From Candidatus Avimonoglobus intestinipullorum (GTDB lineage: Bacteria > Bacillota > Clostridia > UBA1381): 5,944 nucleotides of DNA. A program made the translations under genes and the position numbers. Below the pieces are notes generated by a model that was not told the DNA's origin, searched no databases, and saw only the letters and a list, made by a program, of their open reading frames with translations. The stretch is from contig DVND01000151.1 of assembly GCA_018714645.1 (NCBI GenBank), positions 1 to 5,944 on the forward strand. Reading direction: 5' to 3'. Positions 1-5,944 of this stretch are shown here, in pieces (positions within the stretch are counted from its first letter, which is position 1; each line of letters begins with the position of its first letter).

Positions 1-2
1 AC

Positions 3-89
3 AGAAAAAGGCAAAGTAAAGGTGTTGGTTTCTATGTTTGCTTCGGCGGCGGGCCATATAATAATGCTAACGAAAAAAGGGTGGGTTGA
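3..89 (+). CDS. Possible 3' end of an upstream gene (frame uncertain)
   Basis: The left edge is open in two forward frames. The frame beginning at base 3 runs 28 codons to a TGA at 87-89, only two bases before the ATG at 92. Its end reads GFYVCFGGGPYNNANEKRVG, which looks like a beta-rich protein tail. The frame beginning at base 1 is also open and stops at 100-102, overlapping the next gene by 11 bases. The first is preferred because the stop sits just ahead of the next start, as is common in operons. I do not recognise the protein, and with so few codons the segment could simply be a non-coding leader. If it is coding, the propeller gene lies inside a longer operon that begins outside the window. 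Confidence 0.3.
   Translation, partial: RKRQSKGVGFYVCFGGGPYNNANEKRVG
77..85 (+). promoter_or_regulatory. Ribosome binding site that sets the start at 92
   Basis: The purine-rich run AAGGGTGGG ends about 6-7 bases before the ATG at 92. An in-frame TTG at 86 would sit directly against this run, leaving almost no spacer. The ATG is therefore the better start, and the protein begins MKIECLKK. Confidence 0.6.
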
Positions 90-91
90 GT

Positions 92-1480
92 ATGAAGATT
101 GAATGTTTAAAAAAATTTGATTTGGGGATCCCCGCAAAACAGGTGCGCTCTGTCCCCGTTTCTATGGGAGAAGGCAAAGAGGCCGTTTTATTTGTGTATT
201 CGCTGGATGAAGGCGTTGACCCGGGGGAGGAGTATTACCATCATCCCGTTGACACGCTGAAGCTGGCGCTGTTTGATATGGACGGGAAGCGGCTTTGGAC
301 GCGGGATTTGGGGCCGGGCGTCATCCCGGGCATCTGGTTCTGCCCGGTGCTGTCGCTGGATTTGGATAAGGACGGCGTGGATGAAATTTACTTCTTGAAT
401 AATATCAATCCTGACGCGCCGTTTTCCTTTATTTACCGCAAACTGGAGGCAATTGACCCGCGGACGGGGGAAACGGCCGGGCGCTGGGATTGGCCTCAAA
501 ACACATTTGAGGAGCGCATGTCCCTGAGTTACCGGTTTTATCTGGTGGCGGGATATGCACACGGCGAGCCGGTGCTGATTTTGTCGCAGGGTACATATGG
601 GGACATGTATTTACAGGGATATGGCCCCGGGATGGTGAAAAAGTGGGAAAAGGTCATCCGTATGGATGAGCCGGGCCCGCGCGCAAGCCATCTGACGCCG
701 GTCCTGGATTTCAACGATGACGGCGTGGATGAATTGTTTTGGGGGGAACGGCTGCTGAGTGTTGAAGATGGGCACGAGGTGGTGTGCTGTGATAAATTCA
801 ATTATCAGGGGCATTCGGATATCATTATCCCTTATTTGGATTTTAAAACGGGGAAAAAATACATCTTTACCTGCCGCGAAGGCGATGACCGGGAGGGCGT
901 GCCGCGCGTTGTGACGTTTTATCCGGACGGGACGCGGGCATGGACGGCGCTGGAGCACGGGCATATGCATTTTGCATGGCTTGCAACGCTGGGCAATAAA
1001 GAAGAATACCGCCGTGTTGTGATGGCGATGGATTTGGTGCGTTATCCGGGTGAAAACGGGCTTGTGACAGAGGCGCCAGTGGAATATTATTTTGATGCAT
1101 TTACGGGAACGCCGGTGGAATTAAAATTGCCCTGCTTTGGCTCCTGGCTGATTCCGATTGATATCAACGGCGACGGTTTTTCGGAATTTTACTGCAGCGA
1201 AGGTGAATATGAAGGATGGCTGTTTGACCAGCATGGGGAAAAAATTATAAAGCTGGAAGGCATGCAGGTGAAAAACGGCGTTATTATCAAAGAGTACCCT
1301 TGCGAACAGCTGATGCTTGCCGGAAAAGACGGCATTGTGCGCGTTTATGGAGACCGGGAGGCAAAGGGCAGCGAGATTTTCAATTTCCGCCATACCTACA
1401 AAGGGTATCATGCGTTCAACCAGCATTTGATGGCCAGCGGCTATAACCATTACCGCAGCAACATATCCTGCGGCATTTGA
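92..1480 (+). CDS. Cytoplasmic beta-propeller protein resembling PL11 rhamnogalacturonan lyases
   Basis: This 462-residue protein has no signal peptide or membrane segment, so it should act in the cytoplasm. Three acidic loops of the calcium-binding or FG-GAP kind are visible: DLDKDGVDE (residues 90-98), DFNDDGVDE (206-214) and DINGDGFSE (357-365). Such loops typically sit at blade edges of beta-propellers. Several short stretches recall the catalytic propeller of PL11 lyases such as B. subtilis YesW: DLGPGVIPG (72-80) just before the first loop, and QGHSDIIIPYLD (239-250) where PL11 has a GHGDALH-like segment. PL11 enzymes are usually about 600 residues with extra beta and Ig-like domains. 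Those are missing here, so this is a propeller core only. It starts an apparent two-gene unit with the GH105 gene 16 bases downstream, which fits lyase followed by unsaturated uronyl hydrolase. Whether it is a lyase is inference. Other propeller families acting on rhamnose-glucuronate linkages (PL27, PL42, GH145), or a non-catalytic FG-GAP protein, remain possible. Confidence 0.72.
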   Translation: MKIECLKKFDLGIPAKQVRSVPVSMGEGKEAVLFVYSLDEGVDPGEEYYHHPVDTLKLALFDMDGKRLWTRDLGPGVIPGIWFCPVLSLDLDKDGVDEIYFLNNINPDAPFSFIYRKLEAIDPRTGETAGRWDWPQNTFEERMSLSYRFYLVAGYAHGEPVLILSQGTYGDMYLQGYGPGMVKKWEKVIRMDEPGPRASHLTPVLDFNDDGVDELFWGERLLSVEDGHEVVCCDKFNYQGHSDIIIPYLDFKTGKKYIFTCREGDDREGVPRVVTFYPDGTRAWTALEHGHMHFAWLATLGNKEEYRRVVMAMDLVRYPGENGLVTEAPVEYYFDAFTGTPVELKLPCFGSWLIPIDINGDGFSEFYCSEGEYEGWLFDQHGEKIIKLEGMQVKNGVIIKEYPCEQLMLAGKDGIVRVYGDREAKGSEIFNFRHTYKGYHAFNQHLMASGYNHYRSNISCGI

Positions 1481-1496
1481 AAGAGGAGGGGATTAT

Positions 1497-2507
1497 ATGG
1501 ATTGTCTGGAACGGGTGTACAAGCGCACCATGGAAACCGGGCGCGCGGACTTGGGAACGGGCGAAGGGATGGACATCTGGCAGTGGGACGAGGGCGTTGC
1601 CATGTATGGGTTTACAAAGGCCTTTGAGAAAACCCATGACCCGGAAATCACATCGTTTATGAAGGAATGGATCGATTATCATCTTGATAAAATGGATTTT
1701 GGTTTCAGCATCAACACCACAGCGCCGCTGCTGGGGGTTTTGAAGCTGCTGGAAGCTGAGCCGGGAAACGATCGGTACCTGGCGCTTTGCAAGCGGTTTG
1801 CGGATTGGTGCATGGCGGAGGAGCCGCGCGCGGATTTGGGGACGTTTGAGCATTCCTGCACTGTCAATAAATATCCCAATCAAATCTGGGCGGATACACT
1901 GTTTATGGGTTGCCTGTTTTTGCTGAAGTGGGGGTTATACACGGGAGAGCAGCTCTACGTCAGGGAGGCGGTGCGCCAATTTATCCTGCATTACCATTTT
2001 CTGAAGGATACACAGACCGGCCTGATTGTCCACGGCTATTACTGCGATACCCGCGAGCAAAAGGGGGTTTTGTGGGGCAGGGGGAACTGCTGGTTTGCTG
2101 TTGCTTCCATAGAGGTGCTGAACCTGCTGGATCCATCTGTTGAAGGATATAATCAACTGAAAGAGAATTTCTTAAAACATATGGACGGCGTTTTGAACAC
2201 GCAGGATGCCTCCGGTGCATGGCATACGGTGATGAACCGGCCGGACACGTATCTGGAAATGTCTGCAACGGCAGCATTTGCTTATGCGGTGAACCGGGCG
2301 GTAAAGGACGGATATATTGCGTCCCGGTATGCGGGGCAGGCGGAAAAAGCCTTGGAAGCGCTGAAAGCCGACATTGATGAGAAAGGGAATGTCCTGCACG
2401 GTTCCATCGGGACCTGTGTAATGGAGGATTACCGCGCGTATAACGACGTTGGATTTGGTTATTCCTATTTTGCGCAGGGGCTGGCGATGATGGCGTTGTC
2501 AGAATAA
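1497..2507 (+). CDS. GH105 unsaturated rhamnogalacturonyl (uronyl) hydrolase, YteR/YesR-like
   Basis: Enzymes of this family hydrate and remove the 4,5-unsaturated uronic acid that polysaccharide lyases leave at the non-reducing end of oligosaccharides, releasing the sugar next to it (rhamnose for rhamnogalacturonan). At 336 residues it is near the family's usual size for a single (alpha/alpha)6 barrel. It has no signal peptide, so it acts inside the cell. Family hallmarks in order: WQWDEGV (28-34), NTTAP (73-77), QIWADTLFM (129-137), a substrate-site His at 179 in LIVHGYY, LWGRGNCW (192-199), and SGAWH (239-243) followed by EMSATAAFAYA (254-264). By eye, Asp133 corresponds to the general acid/base Asp143 of YteR, whereas Asn73 falls where the related GH88 enzyme UGL has a second Asp. 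The start is supported by AGGAGG at 1484-1489, seven bases before the ATG. The gene follows the propeller gene closely and is closed by a terminator overlapping its stop codon. The exact substrate (rhamnogalacturonan or another uronate glycan) cannot be fixed from sequence alone. Confidence 0.9.
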   Translation: MDCLERVYKRTMETGRADLGTGEGMDIWQWDEGVAMYGFTKAFEKTHDPEITSFMKEWIDYHLDKMDFGFSINTTAPLLGVLKLLEAEPGNDRYLALCKRFADWCMAEEPRADLGTFEHSCTVNKYPNQIWADTLFMGCLFLLKWGLYTGEQLYVREAVRQFILHYHFLKDTQTGLIVHGYYCDTREQKGVLWGRGNCWFAVASIEVLNLLDPSVEGYNQLKENFLKHMDGVLNTQDASGAWHTVMNRPDTYLEMSATAAFAYAVNRAVKDGYIASRYAGQAEKALEALKADIDEKGNVLHGSIGTCVMEDYRAYNDVGFGYSYFAQGLAMMALSE

Positions 2508-2533
2508 AAGAGAGGGGAGCCCCTCTCTTTTTT
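2506..2533 (+). terminator. Intrinsic terminator of the enzyme operon
   Basis: An 11-base-pair perfect stem pairs 2506-2516 with 2521-2531 around the four-base loop GAGC. The lower half is A-U rich, the upper half carries GAGAGGG/CCCTCTC, and a run of six T's lies at 2528-2533. The hairpin begins inside the TAA stop codon of the GH105 gene. It should separate the enzyme genes from the regulator operon downstream. Confidence 0.93.
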
Positions 2534-2561
2534 GCAGATTATGCCAATTTATTTTTTACTA

Positions 2562-2590
2562 TTGCAAAACAGGACGGTATCTTATAAAAT
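2562..2590 (+). promoter_or_regulatory. Putative sigma-A promoter of the two-component operon
   Basis: TTGCAA (2562-2567) and TAAAAT (2585-2590) are separated by 17 bases, matching the vegetative consensus at four of six and five of six positions. An alternative -10, TATAAA at 2583-2588, gives a 15-base spacer. Transcription would begin near 2597, leaving a leader of about 30 bases before the GTG at 2627. The preceding terminator makes a promoter here necessary if the regulators are expressed independently. Confidence 0.6.
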
Positions 2591-2607
2591 AAAATAGGGT
2601 TATTTTA
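2590..2607. repeat. Inverted repeat over the expected transcription start
   Basis: TAAAATA (2590-2596) and TATTTTA (2601-2607) are perfect reverse complements around GGGT. The left arm shares its first base with the end of the putative -10 element, and the repeat covers the predicted start site, a usual operator position. As the arms are pure A/T in an AT-rich spacer, chance is a real alternative. Confidence 0.35.
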
Positions 2608-2613
2608 GAAAAC

Positions 2614-2620
2614 GGGAGGG
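2614..2620 (+). promoter_or_regulatory. Ribosome binding site supporting the GTG start at 2627
   Basis: GGGAGGG lies six bases ahead of the GTG codon at 2627. Translation from there gives the basic N-terminus MRKFIKEFLDNCRLKKR directly ahead of the first membrane helix, as expected for this kinase type. The next in-frame ATG would fall inside that helix. Confidence 0.8.
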
Positions 2621-2626
2621 AACACG

Positions 2627-4336
2627 GTGCGTAAATTTATAAAAGAGTTTTTGGACAATTGCCGGCTGAAAAAACGGTTGGTTATTTTTATGGTGGCGCT
2701 GATTTTTGTTCCCATTTTTGTGCTGAATATATTATTTTCCTTAATGTATGTAAGGTTTTACAACAATAAAATTATGGAGGGGTATGATTTCATACAGCGG
2801 GAAAGCTATGCCAATTTGAATTATAAGCTGAACCTGTATCAGGCGATGATCGACAGGACTGCATATAACCGCAATATTTCCGGGGCGCTGGAGGCGGTGC
2901 AGGATGGGAGCATGCTTTCGGCATATAACGCATCCGTGGTGATTGACGCAGAAATTGAGAACATCACACTGGGCAATTCCATGGAAGAGGTATACCAATT
3001 TTTGATATATCCCTTGAATCCCAACATGCGGGTTATGGGGCGGTATATGAGCAGTTTTGACCATATCGCAGAGGAAGAATGGGTGCAGGACGCCAGCAAT
3101 AAGGCGAAGTACATCTTTTTTGAGAATAAAATGGGAAACAATTTGCTGTCCATTGCACAAGTGCTGTATTATACCGATGAAATCAGCGGGGAAACAGAAC
3201 CGTTGGCGCTGGTGAAGATGGAAATTAAGCTGGACAGTATTTTGAAAAACAGCATCAGCGACACGGAGCGGAATTTTGGCATGGAAATTTTGCAGGACGG
3301 GCAAATATGCTATACCTATAAACCAATCACGGCGGCGGGGGAAAATCTGTATATGACAGAAAAGACCTTGATGGGGGAAGGGCTGCAAATCCGTTATATT
3401 TTTGACAAGACGCCGCAAATCCGCGCGGCGGCGATGATGATACTGGGCTTTTTGTTCCTTGGGGCAGTGCTGCTCAGTGTATTGACTGGGCTTATCTTTC
3501 ATTTTTCCAATGGGATCAATGCACGGATGAAAGAAATTTTCCGCAAGCTGAAAAAGCTGGAGGTGGGGGATTTTGCCCTGGGGCCGGCGCTGAACGGCAA
3601 GGATGAATTTGCACAGATCGACCGGGGGTTGGAATCCATGGCGGCAAAATTGCAGAAATCCATCAACGAGCAATATATTATGGAGACGGAGCGCAAAAAA
3701 GCGGAGCTGCTGGCATTGCAGATGCAAATCAATCCGCATTTTATGTTCAACACGCTGGAGACAATAAATTCTATTGCAAAGCAGGAGCACTGCCCCGATA
3801 TCAGCTTTATCAGCCAGAAGATGGGCGAAATTTTGCGGTATAATATCAGCAGCAGCGGGGAATATGTCCGCCTGCGCCAGGAGATTGAGCATATCGGCAG
3901 CTATCTCAGCATTCAGAAAATCCGCTACGGAGACCGGTTTGATGTATTTTATGATATCCCTCCGGAATTGGAAAACTGCATGGTCCTGAAATTCATCCTA
4001 CAACCGGTTGTGGAGAACACGATAAAGTATGCGGTGCAGAAGGGTGCGGGAAACTATATGATCGCCATTACGGCGGAAGCCGATGGGGAAATGGTGACGA
4101 TCAGCGTTCAGGATGACGGCGCGGGCATGACGGAAGCGCGGCTCCGGGAGGTGCAGGAAAACCTGGAAAACGGCAGCTTCAGCCAGGATACGAGCATCGG
4201 TTTGAAAAACGTCCATTCCAGGATCCGCATTGCGTATGGGCCGGAATACGGGGTATCTGTGTTCAGTAGAGAGCATGTGGGGACGCGCGTCTTGATTCGG
4301 TTTCCATTAAAATATGAAACGGGAGGTCGGGCATGA
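2627..4336 (+). CDS. Membrane sensor histidine kinase, LytS/YesM type
   Basis: This 569-residue inner-membrane kinase autophosphorylates on histidine and passes the phosphate to the regulator encoded next. A basic N-terminus precedes membrane helix 1 (about 18-42). A sensor region outside the membrane (about 43-265) is followed by helix 2 (about 266-292) and a HAMP linker (about 293-345). The His_kinase domain carries the phospho-acceptor His371 in QINPHFMFNTLE. The ATPase domain shows the N box QPVVENTIKYA (459-469), DDGAG (496-500), SIGLKNVHSRI (523-533) and VGTRV (551-555). The sensor size suits a Cache-like fold, as in YesM relatives that respond to sugars or sugar-binding proteins, but no ligand can be read from the sequence. 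In the N box, Tyr-Ala replaces the common His-Gly, probably a tolerated variant. The start is GTG. The stop overlaps the next gene's ATG by four bases (ATGA), indicating coupled translation. Location after a rhamnogalacturonan-type enzyme pair suggests a role in plant glycan sensing. Confidence 0.95.
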   Translation: MRKFIKEFLDNCRLKKRLVIFMVALIFVPIFVLNILFSLMYVRFYNNKIMEGYDFIQRESYANLNYKLNLYQAMIDRTAYNRNISGALEAVQDGSMLSAYNASVVIDAEIENITLGNSMEEVYQFLIYPLNPNMRVMGRYMSSFDHIAEEEWVQDASNKAKYIFFENKMGNNLLSIAQVLYYTDEISGETEPLALVKMEIKLDSILKNSISDTERNFGMEILQDGQICYTYKPITAAGENLYMTEKTLMGEGLQIRYIFDKTPQIRAAAMMILGFLFLGAVLLSVLTGLIFHFSNGINARMKEIFRKLKKLEVGDFALGPALNGKDEFAQIDRGLESMAAKLQKSINEQYIMETERKKAELLALQMQINPHFMFNTLETINSIAKQEHCPDISFISQKMGEILRYNISSSGEYVRLRQEIEHIGSYLSIQKIRYGDRFDVFYDIPPELENCMVLKFILQPVVENTIKYAVQKGAGNYMIAITAEADGEMVTISVQDDGAGMTEARLREVQENLENGSFSQDTSIGLKNVHSRIRIAYGPEYGVSVFSREHVGTRVLIRFPLKYETGGRA

Positions 4337-5907
4337 ATATCTTAATTGTGGACGATGAAAAGATCATTGTGGAGGGGATCCGCCTGCTGGTGCTGCAAAG
4401 CGGATATGGGGTGAAGCAGGTTTTTGTCGCATACAACGGCGCGCAGGCGCTGGAGATTCTAAAACGGGAACAGGTTGACATTTTGTTTTCCGATATTAAA
4501 ATGCCGGTAATGGATGGATTTGAACTGGTGGAACAGGCCCGTGCGCTCCCGGTCATACCGGAAATTGTGTTGATTACAGGGTTTGCAGAGTTTGAATATG
4601 TACAACGTGCTATTAATTCCGGTATTGTGGGGTACCTTTTAAAGCCTATTGATGAAGCGCAGTTTGCGGCGGTGCTGCAAAAAGCGGTCAACCGTGTGAT
4701 ACAAAACCGGGTCGCCGCGGAAACGCAGGCGGAGCATGCGGATTTGGCGGACAAGGTCCGGACGCTGAACATGGAACGGCTTTTGAACATCGTGTTCAGC
4801 GGTGGGGCTCCGGGGCCGGGCGAGCAGGAATGGATGGAGGATACGCTGGGGAAAACGGGCGAAAAACGGTTTCAACTGGTGACGTTCCATATAGGCTTGA
4901 AAAAGGGGCAGGATGCGGACGTGGCGCTGCTGATAGAAGAGCTGAAAAAAGAATTGATGGAATATTTTAAAAAAGAAGGCCGGACGGAACAGTTTTATTT
5001 CCTGCGCGCTGCGAACGGAAAGGATTTGCACTGCCTGTGCGTTGGAATGGGGGAACTGGAAGGGCTGCGCTCTGCGCTCAATTGGTTTTACGAACACTAT
5101 GTGCCCTGCGTCCCGTCTGAACTTTATATTTCTATGAGCGATGTGCGCAAAAAGCTGTCGCGGGAGCTGTATACCCATAGCCAGGAGGCGTATTATGAAC
5201 GGTATATGAGCGACGAAAAACGGATTTTGCGGTACAGCGGCGCGGACAACATGCATAAGGTCTCTATCATTGAAAATGAGCTTAAGATTTTGGAAGTGCA
5301 TATTTGCAACGGGGAAATGGCGGAATTCCAAAGCATGCTGGCACAGGTGTTTTCCGTCCCGTATATTAAAAAAAGCGGCCTGACAGTGCGTGCGGTGTAT
5401 TTTCTGGTCTGTAATATGGTGATTATGACGTTCCACAGGCTTCACATGGATATTCCCAATGTGACGGTGGACGACCTGCTCTCGGAACAGGTTCTGTCCA
5501 GTATTGAACGGGTTGAAGAGTTGGCCGAATATATTTACGGCGTCGTATTTGACATGATGATGCAGCAGGAGCAGTTCAATGCCGGAACGGAGCTGACCAT
5601 CAAGAAAATTGTCAACTATGTCAATGTGAATTTCCATGAAGACCTGTCCATCAAAGAACTGAGCGCCCGCTTTGGCCTGACGCCCAATTATCTATCCCAG
5701 ATTTTTAAAAATGAGACGGGCGAGAGCTTTGTTTCCTATATGAACCGCCTGCGCATTGAAAAAGCCTGTACGCTGCTCAGGACCAGCGATCTTAAGATTT
5801 CGGAAATCGTGCGGCAGGTTGGGTATAACGACAGCCAGTATTTTTACCGCGTATTCAAGAAACACATCGGGCAGACGCCGATTGAATACCGGATGGGGAA
5901 TTCATAG
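4333..5907 (+). CDS. AraC-family response regulator, YesN type
   Basis: This 524-residue cytoplasmic DNA-binding regulator is the likely partner of the kinase it overlaps. Its receiver domain (about 1-120) has the acidic pair Asp7/Asp8, phospho-acceptor Asp54 in FSDIKMP, Thr82 in LITGF and Lys104 in LLKPID, so all the expected phosphorylation residues are present. A long middle region (about 125-415) has no motif I can name, but its length and helical, charged character are usual for YesN-like regulators. The C-terminal AraC domain (about 421-519) has two helix-turn-helix units, one around LSIKELSARFGLTPNYLSQIF (438-458, written here with its key residues) and the second from KISEIVRQVGY through the FKKHIGQTPIEYR signature (about 488-520). 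GGGAGG at 4321-4326 lies six bases before the ATG, inside the end of the kinase gene. Proteins of this class normally activate adjacent sugar-uptake and sugar-degradation genes, so the enzyme genes upstream and any transporter beyond the window are the natural candidate targets. Confidence 0.95.
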   Translation: MNILIVDDEKIIVEGIRLLVLQSGYGVKQVFVAYNGAQALEILKREQVDILFSDIKMPVMDGFELVEQARALPVIPEIVLITGFAEFEYVQRAINSGIVGYLLKPIDEAQFAAVLQKAVNRVIQNRVAAETQAEHADLADKVRTLNMERLLNIVFSGGAPGPGEQEWMEDTLGKTGEKRFQLVTFHIGLKKGQDADVALLIEELKKELMEYFKKEGRTEQFYFLRAANGKDLHCLCVGMGELEGLRSALNWFYEHYVPCVPSELYISMSDVRKKLSRELYTHSQEAYYERYMSDEKRILRYSGADNMHKVSIIENELKILEVHICNGEMAEFQSMLAQVFSVPYIKKSGLTVRAVYFLVCNMVIMTFHRLHMDIPNVTVDDLLSEQVLSSIERVEELAEYIYGVVFDMMMQQEQFNAGTELTIKKIVNYVNVNFHEDLSIKELSARFGLTPNYLSQIFKNETGESFVSYMNRLRIEKACTLLRTSDLKISEIVRQVGYNDSQYFYRVFKKHIGQTPIEYRMGNS

Positions 5908-5908
5908 G

Positions 5909-5918
5909 ATTGTACAAT
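5909..5918. repeat. Ten-base perfect palindrome after the regulator gene
   Basis: ATTGTACAAT, two bases after the TAG stop, reads the same on both strands. It has no loop and no T-run, so it is not a terminator. It could be half of an operator for a gene beyond the window or chance. The remaining bases to 5944 are AT-rich and hold nothing else I can support. Confidence 0.25.
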
Positions 5919-5944
5919 GGATAAATAATAGAAAAATCCAATTT

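Noticed and set aside
57..62. TATAAT, a perfect -10 match ahead of the propeller gene
   Set aside because: No convincing -35 element lies 16-18 bases upstream; the best-spaced hexamer (34-39, ATGTTT) matches only two of six positions. The segment may also be the end of a coding frame.
86..91. TTG start two codons before the ATG of the propeller gene
   Set aside because: It would leave about one base between the ribosome binding site and the start codon. The ATG at 92 has normal spacing.
1416..1883. Open frame on the - strand spanning the junction of the propeller and GH105 genes
   Set aside because: It overlaps the ends of two confident genes with clear ribosome binding sites, and its translation shows no family features.
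2741..3892. Long open frame of 383 codons on the - strand inside the kinase gene
   Set aside because: It lies wholly within a gene with every expected kinase motif, its translation is rich in His, Gln, Ile and Cys without domain signatures, and it has no clear ribosome binding site. It is an antisense shadow of codon bias.
4639..5637. Long open frame of 332 codons on the - strand inside the response-regulator gene
   Set aside because: It is antisense to a well-supported gene, has a His/Phe/Arg-rich composition without recognisable motifs, and has no promoter or gene context of its own.
5918..5940. TGGAT/ATCCA inverted pair after the last gene as a terminator
   Set aside because: The stem is only five base pairs with a 13-base AT-rich loop, and no T-run follows beyond the last three bases of the window.

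Overview
The window carries four complete genes, all on the + strand, plus possibly the tail of a fifth at the left edge. Base composition is close to half G+C by eye. Purine-rich ribosome binding sites, tight spacing, a GTG start and a YesM/YesN-type two-component pair point to a Gram-positive Firmicute, most likely a plant-glycan-using anaerobe of the class Clostridia. That placement is inference; nothing here fixes a genus.

Region 1 (about 1-2507) is a two-gene carbohydrate module. The first gene encodes a 462-residue beta-propeller-like protein. It has three D-x-D/N-x-D-G loops and short motifs resembling family PL11 rhamnogalacturonan lyases, but no secretion signal. The second, starting 16 bases later, encodes a GH105 (GH88/GH105 clan) unsaturated uronyl hydrolase of normal length, also without a signal peptide. 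Read together, they suggest intracellular handling of imported pectic (rhamnogalacturonan-type) or similar uronate-containing oligosaccharides. The lyase-like protein would cleave or bind the oligomer, and the GH105 enzyme would remove the 4,5-unsaturated uronic acid that lyases leave at the non-reducing end. A strong intrinsic terminator follows immediately (2506-2533).

Region 2 (2534-2626) is a short AT-rich intergenic segment. It holds a good sigma-A-type promoter and an 18-base inverted repeat over the expected transcription start.

Region 3 (2627-5907) is a two-gene regulatory operon with a 4-base ATGA overlap. It encodes a membrane histidine kinase of the LytS/YesM type (two membrane segments, an external sensor of about 220 residues, HAMP, His_kinase and HATPase domains) and its AraC-type response regulator (receiver, long linker, double helix-turn-helix). 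In Bacillus subtilis the yes locus combines the same classes of protein: the YesM/YesN kinase-regulator pair, GH105 YesR and PL11 YesW/YesX. This window therefore looks like a reduced relative of that arrangement. A plausible model is that the kinase senses an extracellular glycan signal, directly or through a binding protein, and the regulator activates the neighbouring enzyme genes and probably a transporter outside the window. The last 37 bases hold no gene.

I see no RNA gene, mobile element, CRISPR array or obviously new system. The most interesting item is the compact, apparently cytoplasmic PL11-like propeller.
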